Assembly: GCA_020628165.1 (NCBI GenBank)
Contig: JAHDFM010000016.1
Location: 18,542 to 82,541, forward strand
Reading direction: 5' to 3'
Length of the DNA: 64,000 nucleotides
Source of the DNA: Bdellovibrionales bacterium
GTDB taxonomy: Bacteria > Bdellovibrionota > Bdellovibrionia > Bdellovibrionales > UBA1609
The notes under the pieces are model-generated. The model had not been told where the DNA came from. It searched no databases and saw only the letters and a program-made list of their open reading frames with translations. A program made the translations under genes and the position numbers. This document shows positions 29,737-39,350 of the stretch, piece by piece. Position 1 is the first letter of the stretch, and every line of letters begins with the position of its first letter.

Positions 29737-30717
29737 ATGAGTCGTATACTTGGTTGGCATTTAGAGCTCACACGTCGCTGCTCATTAAAGTGTCCCGCTT
29801 GTCCGAGAACTTATAAAGCTGATCAAATTGCTAATTTAAGTCAAGATTTAAACTTTTCAGAATTACAATCTTTTTTTAAAAAAGAAGAGTTGAAAAAAAT
29901 AAAATTTTTATTTTTTCAAGGAAACTTAGGTGAGCCTATTTTACATCCTGAATTTCACAAAATTTCAGAATACTTTTTTGATGTCCAACACCTTAGTGTC
30001 ATTACTAATGGAATACAAACTCAGCAGTTTTGGACTCAAGTACTAAGTACATGGCCAGAAAACAGTCTTATCACTTTCAGTATTGATGGGCTTCAAGACA
30101 CAAATTCAATTTATCGTGTTGGTGCTCCTTGGTCAAAAATACAAAATTTATTCGAAATTATTTCTCAAACAAAAAGAAAATGTAAAATAGAGTGGAAATA
30201 CTTAGTTTTTGAACACAATAAACACCAGATCGAGAAAGCGTCAAAGTTAGCAAAAAAATTGGGAATTGATTCATTTAGAATACAGCAAAGTCGCTCACTA
30301 GACAAAATAACAAGTCTAGGGGGAAAAATTAAAGAAGTAAAATTTAATGAGTTTGATCCACATATAACCTCAGATGAAGTGTCTAAAAAAATAATTATTC
30401 CTTTTTGTAAAACGTTAGACCTTCATTACATAGATGCTAACGGGCATTATTACCCTTGTTGTTGGTGGTCCGGGCACTATGAAGAAAACAATAAACATAA
30501 TGATAATTGGGATTCGCCTCATATTTCTGAAATGAACATCGACCAAGCCTATTTTTTGTTTAACAAGTTTACACAAGTATTTGATGATGCAGACCAGGCT
30601 CCTTCTGTTTGTCAGAAAAACTGTTCAAAAACTCATGCAAATTTATCACCATTAAAAACTCCAAACTCACAGGTTAATAGAAAATTTTTGAGTAGTAAAA
30701 AGCCAACATGGGAGTAA
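29737..30717 (+). CDS. Radical SAM/SPASM-like protein
   Basis: LTRRCSLKCPACPRT CxxxCxxC; C-term YYPCCWWSGHYEEN...CQKNCSK. Confidence 0.85.
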   Translation: MSRILGWHLELTRRCSLKCPACPRTYKADQIANLSQDLNFSELQSFFKKEELKKIKFLFFQGNLGEPILHPEFHKISEYFFDVQHLSVITNGIQTQQFWTQVLSTWPENSLITFSIDGLQDTNSIYRVGAPWSKIQNLFEIISQTKRKCKIEWKYLVFEHNKHQIEKASKLAKKLGIDSFRIQQSRSLDKITSLGGKIKEVKFNEFDPHITSDEVSKKIIIPFCKTLDLHYIDANGHYYPCCWWSGHYEENNKHNDNWDSPHISEMNIDQAYFLFNKFTQVFDDADQAPSVCQKNCSKTHANLSPLKTPNSQVNRKFLSSKKPTWE

Positions 30718-30748
30718 CTTATAAACACAGGTTTATTATAAAAGTTAT

Positions 30749-31402
30749 TTAAATAATGCCAAAGCCATAAAGTCTTTCTAAGCAAGACCAACATTTTTTA
30801 CAATGAACTATATTAGTTGATTTAATTTTATTACATGTTCTTGTTAGTGGAAATAAATCAGACAAAAGGTTGTTGTGACTATAAAAAATTGCAATTTCTT
30901 TTTTGTCTAGATTTACAAACGGAGTATAGATGGGTCCATCCCAAATTATTTGAAACTTACCGATACGGTTTTCAATGGGTCCTTGTCCTTCAGGGGGGCA
31001 AAAGTCGTCTGTCTTGGGGAAATGTATTGCACCTGATGCTATCATGTTTACTTTTTTTAACTTTAATAACTCCTTTTCTATATCCCTCATTTTAGGTATA
31101 AGATCATTCCCAGACTGTACAGAATAGGTGATTAAATTAGAAAAACTAACATTTGTCCGGTCTTGTATTTTTTTAATAATTTTTTTAACTATATTAATTT
31201 GATAATTAAATTCATTCACTTCGATCACAATAGGAACTAGCTTTAGTTTAAGATTTGCTAGATGAGAAAATTTAGCTAAAGCAAAGGCAACTAAAGTACT
31301 GTCTGTTCCTCCACTCATTTTAATGCCAACCGTTTTTGTGTGCTCTGGAAATGTATCAGCTATAAGTTGTAACATTTTATTATCAGCGAATAGATCTTTC
31401 AC
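30749..31402 (-). CDS. PP-loop ATPase (QueC/N-type ATP pyrophosphatase-like)
   Basis: VGIKMSGGTDSTLVAFALAKF PP-loop; C-terminal CxxxxxxxxxxxCKKCWSCLERLYGF Cys cluster. Confidence 0.75.
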   Translation of the reverse strand: MKDLFADNKMLQLIADTFPEHTKTVGIKMSGGTDSTLVAFALAKFSHLANLKLKLVPIVIEVNEFNYQINIVKKIIKKIQDRTNVSFSNLITYSVQSGNDLIPKMRDIEKELLKLKKVNMIASGAIHFPKTDDFCPPEGQGPIENRIGKFQIIWDGPIYTPFVNLDKKEIAIFYSHNNLLSDLFPLTRTCNKIKSTNIVHCKKCWSCLERLYGFGII

Positions 31403-31408
31403 TTAAAG

Positions 31409-32671
31409 CTAGGACCCTTTAATATAGCCAGCAACGGCAGTTTCAGCAGCAACTTGAGGAGATGCTAAATATATTGAAGATTTGGGGTTACCCATTCTTC
31501 CAACAAAATTGCGATTGATAGTTGCTAAACAATTTTCATTAGATCGTGTAACGCCACCATGCACACCATAACAAGCTTTACACCCAGGAGACTCAATAGC
31601 TACACCTTGTTCCATTAGGTTTTGTGCAATTTTGAGTTGAAATAATTCTTTATATATTTCAATTGTCGCTGGGACAACAATTGTTGTGACTTTTTCGTTT
31701 ACACTTCTTCCTTTTAAAGAGTTATAAAAATTTTTGATGTCGTCAAGTTTTCCGCCTGTACAGCTTCCTACATAGACTTGATGAATTTGGATATTATTAG
31801 CTTTAGAAACTGGACCTACATTATCTGGTCTGTGAGGCTTAGCAATCATTTGCTCGAGATTGTCCAAATTAATTTCGATAGTTTTAGAATATGTATACCC
31901 ACAATCAGTAGAAACTTCTTCAATTGATTGATTATTTTCTGTTAAGAACTTACGAGTTTCTTGATTGAGTGACATTATGCTATTTGTGGCACCTGCTTCG
32001 ACAGACATATTACAAAGTGTTGATCGCTCATCCATACTCATGTGCTCAAGAGCTTCTCCCTCCCACTCTAGACTGCAATACTTAGCACCATCTAGTTTAA
32101 GTTGTCCGACTAGATATAAAATCAGGTCTTTTGCACCAACGTCTTTTTTAAACTGTCCTTGGAGTGAAATTTTAATTGTTTCAGGCACACGAAACCATGC
32201 CTTACCTAAACCTAAAGCAACTGCCATATCAAATACGCCAACTCCAGTTGCAAAACAATTATATGAACCACAAGTGACTGTATGAGAGTCGGTGCCCACA
32301 ATAATCTCACCCGGCAGAGCTAATTTTTTTTCCATAATTAGTATATGGCAGACACCATAATTTTTTCCGTATGGAAAATAATGCTTTATTTTTTGTTCAT
32401 CGACAAATGATTGCATAATTTGAATCATTTGTGTGGCCTCTATACATTTAGCAGGTACCAAGTGATCCTGAAAAAATGCTATCTTTTCAGGATTCCAAAC
32501 TTTTCCATTTTTTCCAAAAGTATCATAGAATTTATTAGTTAAAACTGCCATTACAGGATCATGTGCAAAAGCAAGATCTAAATCAGCAACAATATGATCA
32601 CCTGGTTTCACAAAACTTTTTTTTGAATGTGATGACAATATTTTTTGGGTCATACTCATTTTTAAAGACAA
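31409..32671 (-). CDS. leuC: 3-isopropylmalate/homoaconitate dehydratase large subunit-like (aconitase family)
   Basis: GEIIVGTDSHTVTCGSYNCFATGVGVFDMAVALGLGKAWFRVPETI; GSCTGGKLDDIKNF and GCKACYGVHGG cluster ligands. Confidence 0.9.
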   Translation of the reverse strand: MSLKMSMTQKILSSHSKKSFVKPGDHIVADLDLAFAHDPVMAVLTNKFYDTFGKNGKVWNPEKIAFFQDHLVPAKCIEATQMIQIMQSFVDEQKIKHYFPYGKNYGVCHILIMEKKLALPGEIIVGTDSHTVTCGSYNCFATGVGVFDMAVALGLGKAWFRVPETIKISLQGQFKKDVGAKDLILYLVGQLKLDGAKYCSLEWEGEALEHMSMDERSTLCNMSVEAGATNSIMSLNQETRKFLTENNQSIEEVSTDCGYTYSKTIEINLDNLEQMIAKPHRPDNVGPVSKANNIQIHQVYVGSCTGGKLDDIKNFYNSLKGRSVNEKVTTIVVPATIEIYKELFQLKIAQNLMEQGVAIESPGCKACYGVHGGVTRSNENCLATINRNFVGRMGNPKSSIYLASPQVAAETAVAGYIKGS

Positions 32672-33180
32672 TCAAAACCTCCTTGTTTGATAACAAGTTC
32701 ACTTAAGCCACCAACTTGGTAGATAGAATCTAATACACCTAAACTCCCAAATGTATAGTCGATGTCTTTTAGATGAAAAAGGCGTTGTTCAAAATTAACA
32801 TGAGCCTTGAGTCCATGAACACTTTCATCAAAGTTGTGTTTCATTTCTAAAGGGTAAATTTGTCCTAGGTTTATACAATTACGAAAAAAAATACGTGCAA
32901 AAGATTTCGCAACAATAACTTTAACACCAGCAGCAGCAAGAGCGAGTGGGGCGGTTTCGCGGCTAGAGCCACATCCAAAATCTTCACCAGCGACTATGAT
33001 TTGAAATTTAGATTTACCTGTTAATTTATCAACAAAAGGCTCTAATCCGTCATAATCGATCAATGCTATTTTAGCGAGTTTTTCATCTTCATATATTGGG
33101 TCATAACGCCCAGGAGCCATTACATCTGTGTTTGTATAATCTCGGCAGTAAAAGACGTTACCACTTTTAATATTATCCAT
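32662..33180 (-). CDS. leuD: 3-isopropylmalate/homoaconitate dehydratase small subunit-like
   Basis: [46 protein letters not shown]; start MDNIK at 33180 preferred. Confidence 0.9.
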   Translation of the reverse strand: MDNIKSGNVFYCRDYTNTDVMAPGRYDPIYEDEKLAKIALIDYDGLEPFVDKLTGKSKFQIIVAGEDFGCGSSRETAPLALAAAGVKVIVAKSFARIFFRNCINLGQIYPLEMKHNFDESVHGLKAHVNFEQRLFHLKDIDYTFGSLGVLDSIYQVGGLSELVIKQGGFDCL

Positions 33181-34360
33181 GTTTTGTCCTTTGATTAATC
33201 CAAAGTAAAATTTCACTATCTTGCATGACTCTATCTTGTTTCTTTATCCAAGAAAATAGTGATTCTACAAGACAAGGTTCGTATGTAAAACCTAAATCAA
33301 TAATTTTTTCTTTACACATTCGCCTCCCACTTTGTGGTCCAAGCTTGAATTTAACTTTCTTTTGTACCTGTTCATAGTTGAATGGAGTGTAAACTGCTTC
33401 ATTTTTGTTACTCTGTTTTCTTGCTTTAATTAATGCAGCGCCATGAGTTCCTACTTGTGTTTGATAACAATATTCACCAATCAAAGGAGAGTATTTACTA
33501 ACGTTATAATCAAATTTATTCATTAAAAACGTGCAACACTCTATTGCTGTTAATAAATCAAATTTATATCCAAATCTTTCATTTAAGATTAAAATTAACT
33601 GCTCGAGTGGTAAATTACCAGCTCTTTCACCAACTCCTGTGAATGTGCCACTAATGATATCTGCACCAGACTGCCATGCTGCTAGTGAGTTAGCTGTTGC
33701 TAACCCAAAGTCATTGTGACCATGCCAACCAAGCTTCTCACTAGGTGGTCTATTTTGTTTAAAAGTTGAAACCAACTTAGTTACGTCGCTTGGCAGGCAT
33801 ATGCCGAGTGAATCACATAAAAATAAGCTGTAAAATTCAAACCCAGATAGTGAGTTTAATATATTCTCAAGCTCCAGTGGCTTTACTCTAGAGATTCCTT
33901 CTAAGTTTAATGATACATATTGTACTTGAAAAGGTTGTAGTTTTTCAAAAACTTGTTTCAGTCGAACAACAATTTCCTCTAAAGACCAATTCTCTAGCTT
34001 AAGCCGCTCGTTATCTACTGATATAAAATATGAAACTCCTAATTTTTTATGCTCTGTTGTTTTTTTTAACTTTAAAAACTGGTTGGTGCTATCTAATCTT
34101 AATCGAGTTAAAACCCAAGGAATGGCATTGGAATTATTTTCAATCATTTTTTTTAATAAAACTCTTATACATTCAAATTCAGTGCTAGAAATTTCTGGAA
34201 AACCACAGATAAAATGATCTACACCGAGTCGATCAAGATTTTGTACAAAAGTGAACCTATCTTTAGCAGAAAGAGTGCGCCCATGTAGGCTTTGAGCTCC
34301 TTCGCGAAGGGAATCATCTTCAAGTTCAATTCTGTTTTTTTTATTTATTTTTGTATTCAT
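33173..34360 (-). CDS. Isopropylmalate/homocitrate synthase-like (HMGL-like/DRE-TIM) protein
   Basis: ELEDDSLREGAQSLHGR, GWHGHNDFGLATANSLAAWQSGADIISGTFTGVGERAGNLPLEQLI. Confidence 0.88.
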   Translation of the reverse strand: MNTKINKKNRIELEDDSLREGAQSLHGRTLSAKDRFTFVQNLDRLGVDHFICGFPEISSTEFECIRVLLKKMIENNSNAIPWVLTRLRLDSTNQFLKLKKTTEHKKLGVSYFISVDNERLKLENWSLEEIVVRLKQVFEKLQPFQVQYVSLNLEGISRVKPLELENILNSLSGFEFYSLFLCDSLGICLPSDVTKLVSTFKQNRPPSEKLGWHGHNDFGLATANSLAAWQSGADIISGTFTGVGERAGNLPLEQLILILNERFGYKFDLLTAIECCTFLMNKFDYNVSKYSPLIGEYCYQTQVGTHGAALIKARKQSNKNEAVYTPFNYEQVQKKVKFKLGPQSGRRMCKEKIIDLGFTYEPCLVESLFSWIKKQDRVMQDSEILLWINQRTKHG

Positions 34361-35339
34361 ATGAATCTACCTTTGCTAACTTTTGAAACTCCTTCATTGC
34401 CGATAAAAAAATAGTATTGTTTTCTTTTGTTGATGTTGAAACTCTAATCAAGCCATATTCGTTGAAGTCAGCAACAAAAATATTTTTATTTTTTAGGAAC
34501 TTAAGAAGATTATTTGCATTGGTGCATGAGTTCAGATCAATGCAGAAAAAATAAGTTTCAGAAGTAGGTACTGTAAACCCTATTTTTTTTAGTTCGTTTT
34601 GTAGAAATAGACATTTTTTTTTCAATTCAGCTAGAAAGATATCAAAAGTACTCTTGTTTTTTAATATTTCAATTGCACAGTAAATAGCTAGATTAGATAC
34701 AGGGTAGTCTAGGCTTCGTTTATTAAGTTCATGAATTTTATCTTGTGATGTTATGATATACCCTAACCTTAATCCAGGTATAGCATACGATTTACTGAAT
34801 GTTCTAACAATAAAGAGATTAGAATTCATAGCTAATAAAGAAGTCAGACTTTTTTTATGACAACATTCGATGTATGACTCATCAATGAGGACTTTTGCTT
34901 TAGTTTTTAAAATAAATTGTTCAATATTATCAGCAATTACACCGGTTGGATTATCAGGTCTGCATATAAAAATAATATCTTCTGTGGTTGCAGTTTTAAG
35001 TATTTCAACAATATTAGAAGGAGAGTAAAATCTGCGACAAATATTATGAATTTCCGCTATTTTTTGAAAGCCTTTATATGAAGGAGCTGGTAAATAAAAA
35101 AAATTTTGCTTAAAAGATTTGAAAACAAGCTCTAAAGCTCCATCTGCACCTAACGTAAGAGTAATATTATCGGGGTTGACTTGATTATATGATGCAATGT
35201 TATTAATTAGCGTCTGTTTATGTTGTGTGTTGTAAAATTTTGTTGCAATAGTTCCGGCATCTAATTTTAAAATACCATCAATAGAATAAGGTACTTCATT
35301 TAAATCCATATATACAGGTGATGAGTTAAATTTTGTCAA
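34341..35339 (-). CDS. Class I/II aminotransferase (HisC-like)
   Basis: ITLTLGADGALELVFKSF, CRPDNPTGVIADN, VLIDESYIECC, VRTFSKSYAIPGLRLGYII (PLP Lys). Confidence 0.85.
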   Translation of the reverse strand: MTKFNSSPVYMDLNEVPYSIDGILKLDAGTIATKFYNTQHKQTLINNIASYNQVNPDNITLTLGADGALELVFKSFKQNFFYLPAPSYKGFQKIAEIHNICRRFYSPSNIVEILKTATTEDIIFICRPDNPTGVIADNIEQFILKTKAKVLIDESYIECCHKKSLTSLLAMNSNLFIVRTFSKSYAIPGLRLGYIITSQDKIHELNKRSLDYPVSNLAIYCAIEILKNKSTFDIFLAELKKKCLFLQNELKKIGFTVPTSETYFFCIDLNSCTNANNLLKFLKNKNIFVADFNEYGLIRVSTSTKENNTIFLSAMKEFQKLAKVDSYEYKNK

Positions 35340-35340
35340 A

Positions 35341-36252
35341 TTAAGTTTCTTTATGCTTTAATTCACAAAAAAGGCGCCACATAGGAGGTCTATAACAACC
35401 ACAATCATCATACTGCATTTTGCCTGTAGATAATCCGCAAAAATCTGCAATAGTTTCTAACGCTTCTTCTGTCCAATTAAAGTATTGGTTATATTTCCAT
35501 TGCCTGTCATAAAAGTAAAATGCATTATTTCTGAATGCATCTTCAAGATCACCAGCTTTCCAAGTATGTGCTCTATTTGCATCTTTTTGGAAAACTTTAT
35601 AATAATTGTGAACATGACTCCAATAACAAACTCCATTTTCAGCTAGACATTCTTTAATCTTTCTCATGTTTTTTACTTGAAGATCAAAGGTGTACCAATT
35701 CATTGGACCAAAACAGATTATGATGTCGTATTTTTGTGGAGGCTCAAAGTCTTCAATTCGACACAAATAATCAACACCATTTATGTAAGGGTCTACACCG
35801 GTAACATTTTTCAAGTGCTTTTTATATAGATTATAGCCACAACCAAGGTCTAAGATTTGTAAATCTGGGTTTTTTAATTGTAGTTTTTTTATTTTATCTA
35901 TTAAATTTTTTCCACGGATTTGCCATTTATGCTCTATATCATTTATTTTTTCACCTTTGAAATTTTCTACATTGATAAGTCCGTTATATGTTCCATTTTC
36001 ACTTTGAAAATAATTTTTTGTATATTGATAGTCTAACTCTGCAACAAGCTCCTTGATAGTTTGGCAATCTCGAGGTGCTTTGACACTGTATTGATTGCCA
36101 CGAATGTTCATAAAAAGTTCATCTTCGAGTGCTTTGTAAAATTTATCGTTGAGTGGCAAATCAGAAATTTTACTATCTGGCTCAAGAGGCCATCCGAACA
36201 AGGAATTGACTAATTTAAAGATATTCATATTTATCGGATTGTTATATTTCAT
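35341..36252 (-). CDS. Class I SAM-dependent methyltransferase
   Basis: LQILDLGCGYNLYKKHLKNVTGVDPYI...YDIIICFGPMNWYTFDLQVKNMRKIKECLAENG; start MKYNN at 36252 preferred. Confidence 0.75.
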   Translation of the reverse strand: MKYNNPINMNIFKLVNSLFGWPLEPDSKISDLPLNDKFYKALEDELFMNIRGNQYSVKAPRDCQTIKELVAELDYQYTKNYFQSENGTYNGLINVENFKGEKINDIEHKWQIRGKNLIDKIKKLQLKNPDLQILDLGCGYNLYKKHLKNVTGVDPYINGVDYLCRIEDFEPPQKYDIIICFGPMNWYTFDLQVKNMRKIKECLAENGVCYWSHVHNYYKVFQKDANRAHTWKAGDLEDAFRNNAFYFYDRQWKYNQYFNWTEEALETIADFCGLSTGKMQYDDCGCYRPPMWRLFCELKHKET

Positions 36253-38161
36253 AAGAAACCTCATTAGATAAAGCTCTCTGGCTCTTTCTACCATACCAAT
36301 ATACATTTAAAGCATGATCTCTGTAATCACTATATTTCTTTGTTTTCACCTTAATTTTAGTTTCTTTAGCGATAAGTTCAGATTGAATACTAAAATATTT
36401 AAGCCAATCATGCTGTAGTGTTGTTGATATTTGCTCCTCAGACTCTGGTTTTTCTAGAAGAAGATGGTTAAAATTCATAATGTCTTCAATAACTTTAGAA
36501 TTGATATGCCATGATCTTTGAATACTACAAAATTTAATAATATCAGCTTTAAACTCGTTATATTGTTTTAATGCAGCCATTGCTGATGCGGCTTGATCAG
36601 ACCAATACATATCGGTATCACCAAAAATTTTTCGTCCCCAAGGTCTTAATTCAAAAAGTGTTTGCTTTAAAAGCTTTGTCGAAATGTTGTATTCTTGGTT
36701 TAAAAAACCATGACTTGATTTTATATAATGCAAAAGTGATTCAAAAAATTTCCCCCGACTTACTATTTTTTGATCATTTAGAAATTCTACAAGATGGTAA
36801 CAAAGTCTGTGATAATAATAAGCACCAACAACAGTTTTCCCAAAATAATAAGAGTCTATCCAGTCATTTAAGCTCATGGTGTCACTGCTATAACAGATGT
36901 ATTCTCTTTCTTCTGGTGATTCTGTACCAAAACAAAACCCTTGTGCCGGGCTCCTGGTTTTTGTGTATTTTAATCCAAATTTATTTTTGTACTCTGAATT
37001 TGAAAAAGGAGTATTTGGTACAATTGAAAGTGGATGAATTAAGAGGGTCCCTTTGTAGCTTTGATCTAGAAGCCAGCTAATTCCATTAATCCAAGTTTTT
37101 TTAGACTCCATAGGAAGCCCTAGTATTAACTCAACATAGCTCTCATAGTTTTTATCAGAATATGATTTAAGTTTTGATGTTAAATGTTCAGGTTTTTCAT
37201 TCCAGCGCTTAATTGCTTTCTGAACATCAGAGTTAAAGCTTTGAAGAGAAACAGAGATACCTCTTTTTAAACCATTATTAATTAAAAGGTCTTGAATTTT
37301 TTCGACATGTTTTGGTTGATTCTTAGCAGATGTAAAATTAAAGCTACGTGGACTACCTGTCTCTTGTCTTAGCTTACAAACATGTTGGATAATTTCGACA
37401 TCTCTTTTAAAAATACCAAAGTTAGAATCAGCACATTCTATATATTCAATTTGATTTTTTGATGCCCAATTGATTTCTTCTTTCACTCTTTCCAGGTCAA
37501 AACATCTAAGCTTGGTGTAAAAGCTATCCTGCATATCGCAAAACGTGCAAGTGTAAGGACAGCCCCTGTTAGTCTCTATAATCATGTTGAATATACCAGG
37601 ATCATTTTCAGAAATTAGTTTATCAAAAAAACCATTTAAATAAGGGCTAGGTATGTCATTAATATTTTTTTGAGCTTTTCTTTTAAGTTGTTTGGGTGCT
37701 CCTTTGAACATCAAGCCTTCAATACTTTTATACTCAGGGTCAGGTTTATTCAGTTCTTGAAGTAATTCAGCAAATTGTAATTCACCTTCATAAGTAACAA
37801 TGAAGTCAACATACGGGAACTCATCAAAGAAGCTTAACTCATATGGGACTTGAGGGCCGCCCATTACAATCTTGGCTTCAGGCCATTTATTTTTAACCCT
37901 TTTAGCAAATTTTTTTGAAACCTCCCAGTTCCAAACGTAAGTACTGATTCCAACAACAAATGGTGAGTTCATCTTTTCTATATATTCATCAATTTGATCT
38001 CGGAAAATAAAAACACCATCTAAGCAATAAGAAGATGTAATGTCTTGAACTGTAGAGCAGTAACTCCATAAGTAACCTAAAGGCAAAGGTAGAAAAAATT
38101 TTTCTGAAATTTTATTTTGAATTTGCATGAGATAGATATTCTTTTTTTTATTATTGGTCAT
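36242..38161 (-). CDS. B12-binding-type radical SAM protein
   Basis: VVGISTYVWNWEVSKKFAKRVKNKWPEAKIVMGGPQVPYE...ETNRGCPYTCTFCDMQ; paralogue of the 25561 ORF. Confidence 0.87.
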   Translation of the reverse strand: MTNNKKKNIYLMQIQNKISEKFFLPLPLGYLWSYCSTVQDITSSYCLDGVFIFRDQIDEYIEKMNSPFVVGISTYVWNWEVSKKFAKRVKNKWPEAKIVMGGPQVPYELSFFDEFPYVDFIVTYEGELQFAELLQELNKPDPEYKSIEGLMFKGAPKQLKRKAQKNINDIPSPYLNGFFDKLISENDPGIFNMIIETNRGCPYTCTFCDMQDSFYTKLRCFDLERVKEEINWASKNQIEYIECADSNFGIFKRDVEIIQHVCKLRQETGSPRSFNFTSAKNQPKHVEKIQDLLINNGLKRGISVSLQSFNSDVQKAIKRWNEKPEHLTSKLKSYSDKNYESYVELILGLPMESKKTWINGISWLLDQSYKGTLLIHPLSIVPNTPFSNSEYKNKFGLKYTKTRSPAQGFCFGTESPEEREYICYSSDTMSLNDWIDSYYFGKTVVGAYYYHRLCYHLVEFLNDQKIVSRGKFFESLLHYIKSSHGFLNQEYNISTKLLKQTLFELRPWGRKIFGDTDMYWSDQAASAMAALKQYNEFKADIIKFCSIQRSWHINSKVIEDIMNFNHLLLEKPESEEQISTTLQHDWLKYFSIQSELIAKETKIKVKTKKYSDYRDHALNVYWYGRKSQRALSNEVSYEI

Positions 38162-38166
38162 AGAAG

Positions 38167-38784
38167 TTACTTCCTCACCTTAATATATTTATTACTTGCA
38201 TTTACTTTCCAATCGATTATTGAACCATCAAGCCATCCTTTAAGAAAATCTTGATAACTTATATTTCTCCACCATATTGTAAGTAGACATCGCTCAAAAT
38301 CACTTTCATTAATGACTCCATGTATTTTTTGTGGATTGAATAAAAGGGCAGTAGGTTTATTAGTAATAGGACTTATTTCAGAATGATAAAATCGCGTGAC
38401 CTCAGTTTCTTTATCAAAATTCTCAAACCATAAGATTGGAGAGTCTTTAAAATTACCTGTAACGGGTATGTTCAAGGCGACAGGTCTGTTCCTATCCACA
38501 TGAGGTGGGATTCCTGGGGGAGGTGTTCGAGTAAATAACACATCACCAAAATTAATTTTTATATTAAATAAATTATAGAGCTCATGAAACCACTCAGTTC
38601 TAGGAAATGACGTGCACTCAGTCCTAGCGGTTCCGTACTCCTCTTGAACTGTCCAGCGTAATTTACCACAGTCAAAGACATACCAATTATCAGTAGGTAA
38701 AACTGTTTCTACAAATTTTTGTAAGTACTCTTGGCAAAAGTCAAGTTGATCAAGTGTTGAAAAGTACTGATTAGACTCGGCCAT
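38167..38784 (-). CDS. 2OG-Fe(II)/Asp-Asn beta-hydroxylase-like protein
   Basis: FTRTPPPGIPPHVDRNRPVALNIPVTGNF...ALLFNPQKIHGVINESDFERCLLTIWW. Confidence 0.65.
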   Translation of the reverse strand: MAESNQYFSTLDQLDFCQEYLQKFVETVLPTDNWYVFDCGKLRWTVQEEYGTARTECTSFPRTEWFHELYNLFNIKINFGDVLFTRTPPPGIPPHVDRNRPVALNIPVTGNFKDSPILWFENFDKETEVTRFYHSEISPITNKPTALLFNPQKIHGVINESDFERCLLTIWWRNISYQDFLKGWLDGSIIDWKVNASNKYIKVRK

Positions 38785-39337
38785 GATTCTCTTTTGTTTT
38801 GGAAAATTGATACCAAGTATTTTGATTCTTTTCTAAAAAATCTAGTATTGATTCAGGGTTCGTTTCTGTAAAGCAAGTGTGTGGGTCATGAGTAAAGTCT
38901 TCGTAGAAGATTTTTTTTATTAAGCAGTTCTCAAGTATCATAACGTATCGATGACTTCGGTGGCCAAATCCTTCGTTGGTCATATCTACGCAAAAACCAA
39001 TAGACTTAGCCCACTCAGCATTTCCATCAGGCAATCCTTTAAGATTTTTAATACCTAAACTTCTGAACCAATTGTTAAGGACATAGCCATCGTTTGTAGT
39101 TGTCACAAATATGTCTTGAATACCTAATTCAACAAACTTATTAAAATGGTAATCATACCCTGGGATCATTGATGAAGGGTAGTCAGACCAAAAAGCGCCA
39201 GGTGCACCTACGATGAGTATTCTTTTATCTTTAAAATTTTCAAGTGAATTGAAGGTTTCAAAATTTGCACCATCTTTTATGTAAAATTGAACATTTGGTA
39301 TTTGGTCACCATTTTTTAATATTTTTATAGCATTCAT
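38771..39337 (-). CDS. Peroxiredoxin (Prx5)-like protein with peroxidatic Cys position substituted
   Basis: LIVGAPGAFWSDYPSSMIPGYDYHFNKFVELGIQDIFVTTTNDGYVLNNWFRSLGI...HTCFTETNPESILDFL; aligns by eye with Prx5 PGAFTPxCSxxHLPGY; start MNAIK at 39337. Confidence 0.75.
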   Translation of the reverse strand: MNAIKILKNGDQIPNVQFYIKDGANFETFNSLENFKDKRILIVGAPGAFWSDYPSSMIPGYDYHFNKFVELGIQDIFVTTTNDGYVLNNWFRSLGIKNLKGLPDGNAEWAKSIGFCVDMTNEGFGHRSHRYVMILENCLIKKIFYEDFTHDPHTCFTETNPESILDFLEKNQNTWYQFSKTKENHGRV

Positions 39338-39350
39338 AATTACCCTATCA

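Noticed and set aside
30719-30750. Short ATAAAC-ACAG-GTTTAT hairpin between convergent genes as terminator
   Set aside because: Only a 6-bp AT-rich stem with no clear T-run; too weak to call.
36571-37080. 169-aa plus-strand ORF
   Set aside because: Antisense within the B12 radical SAM ORF 36242-38161; likely chance open frame.
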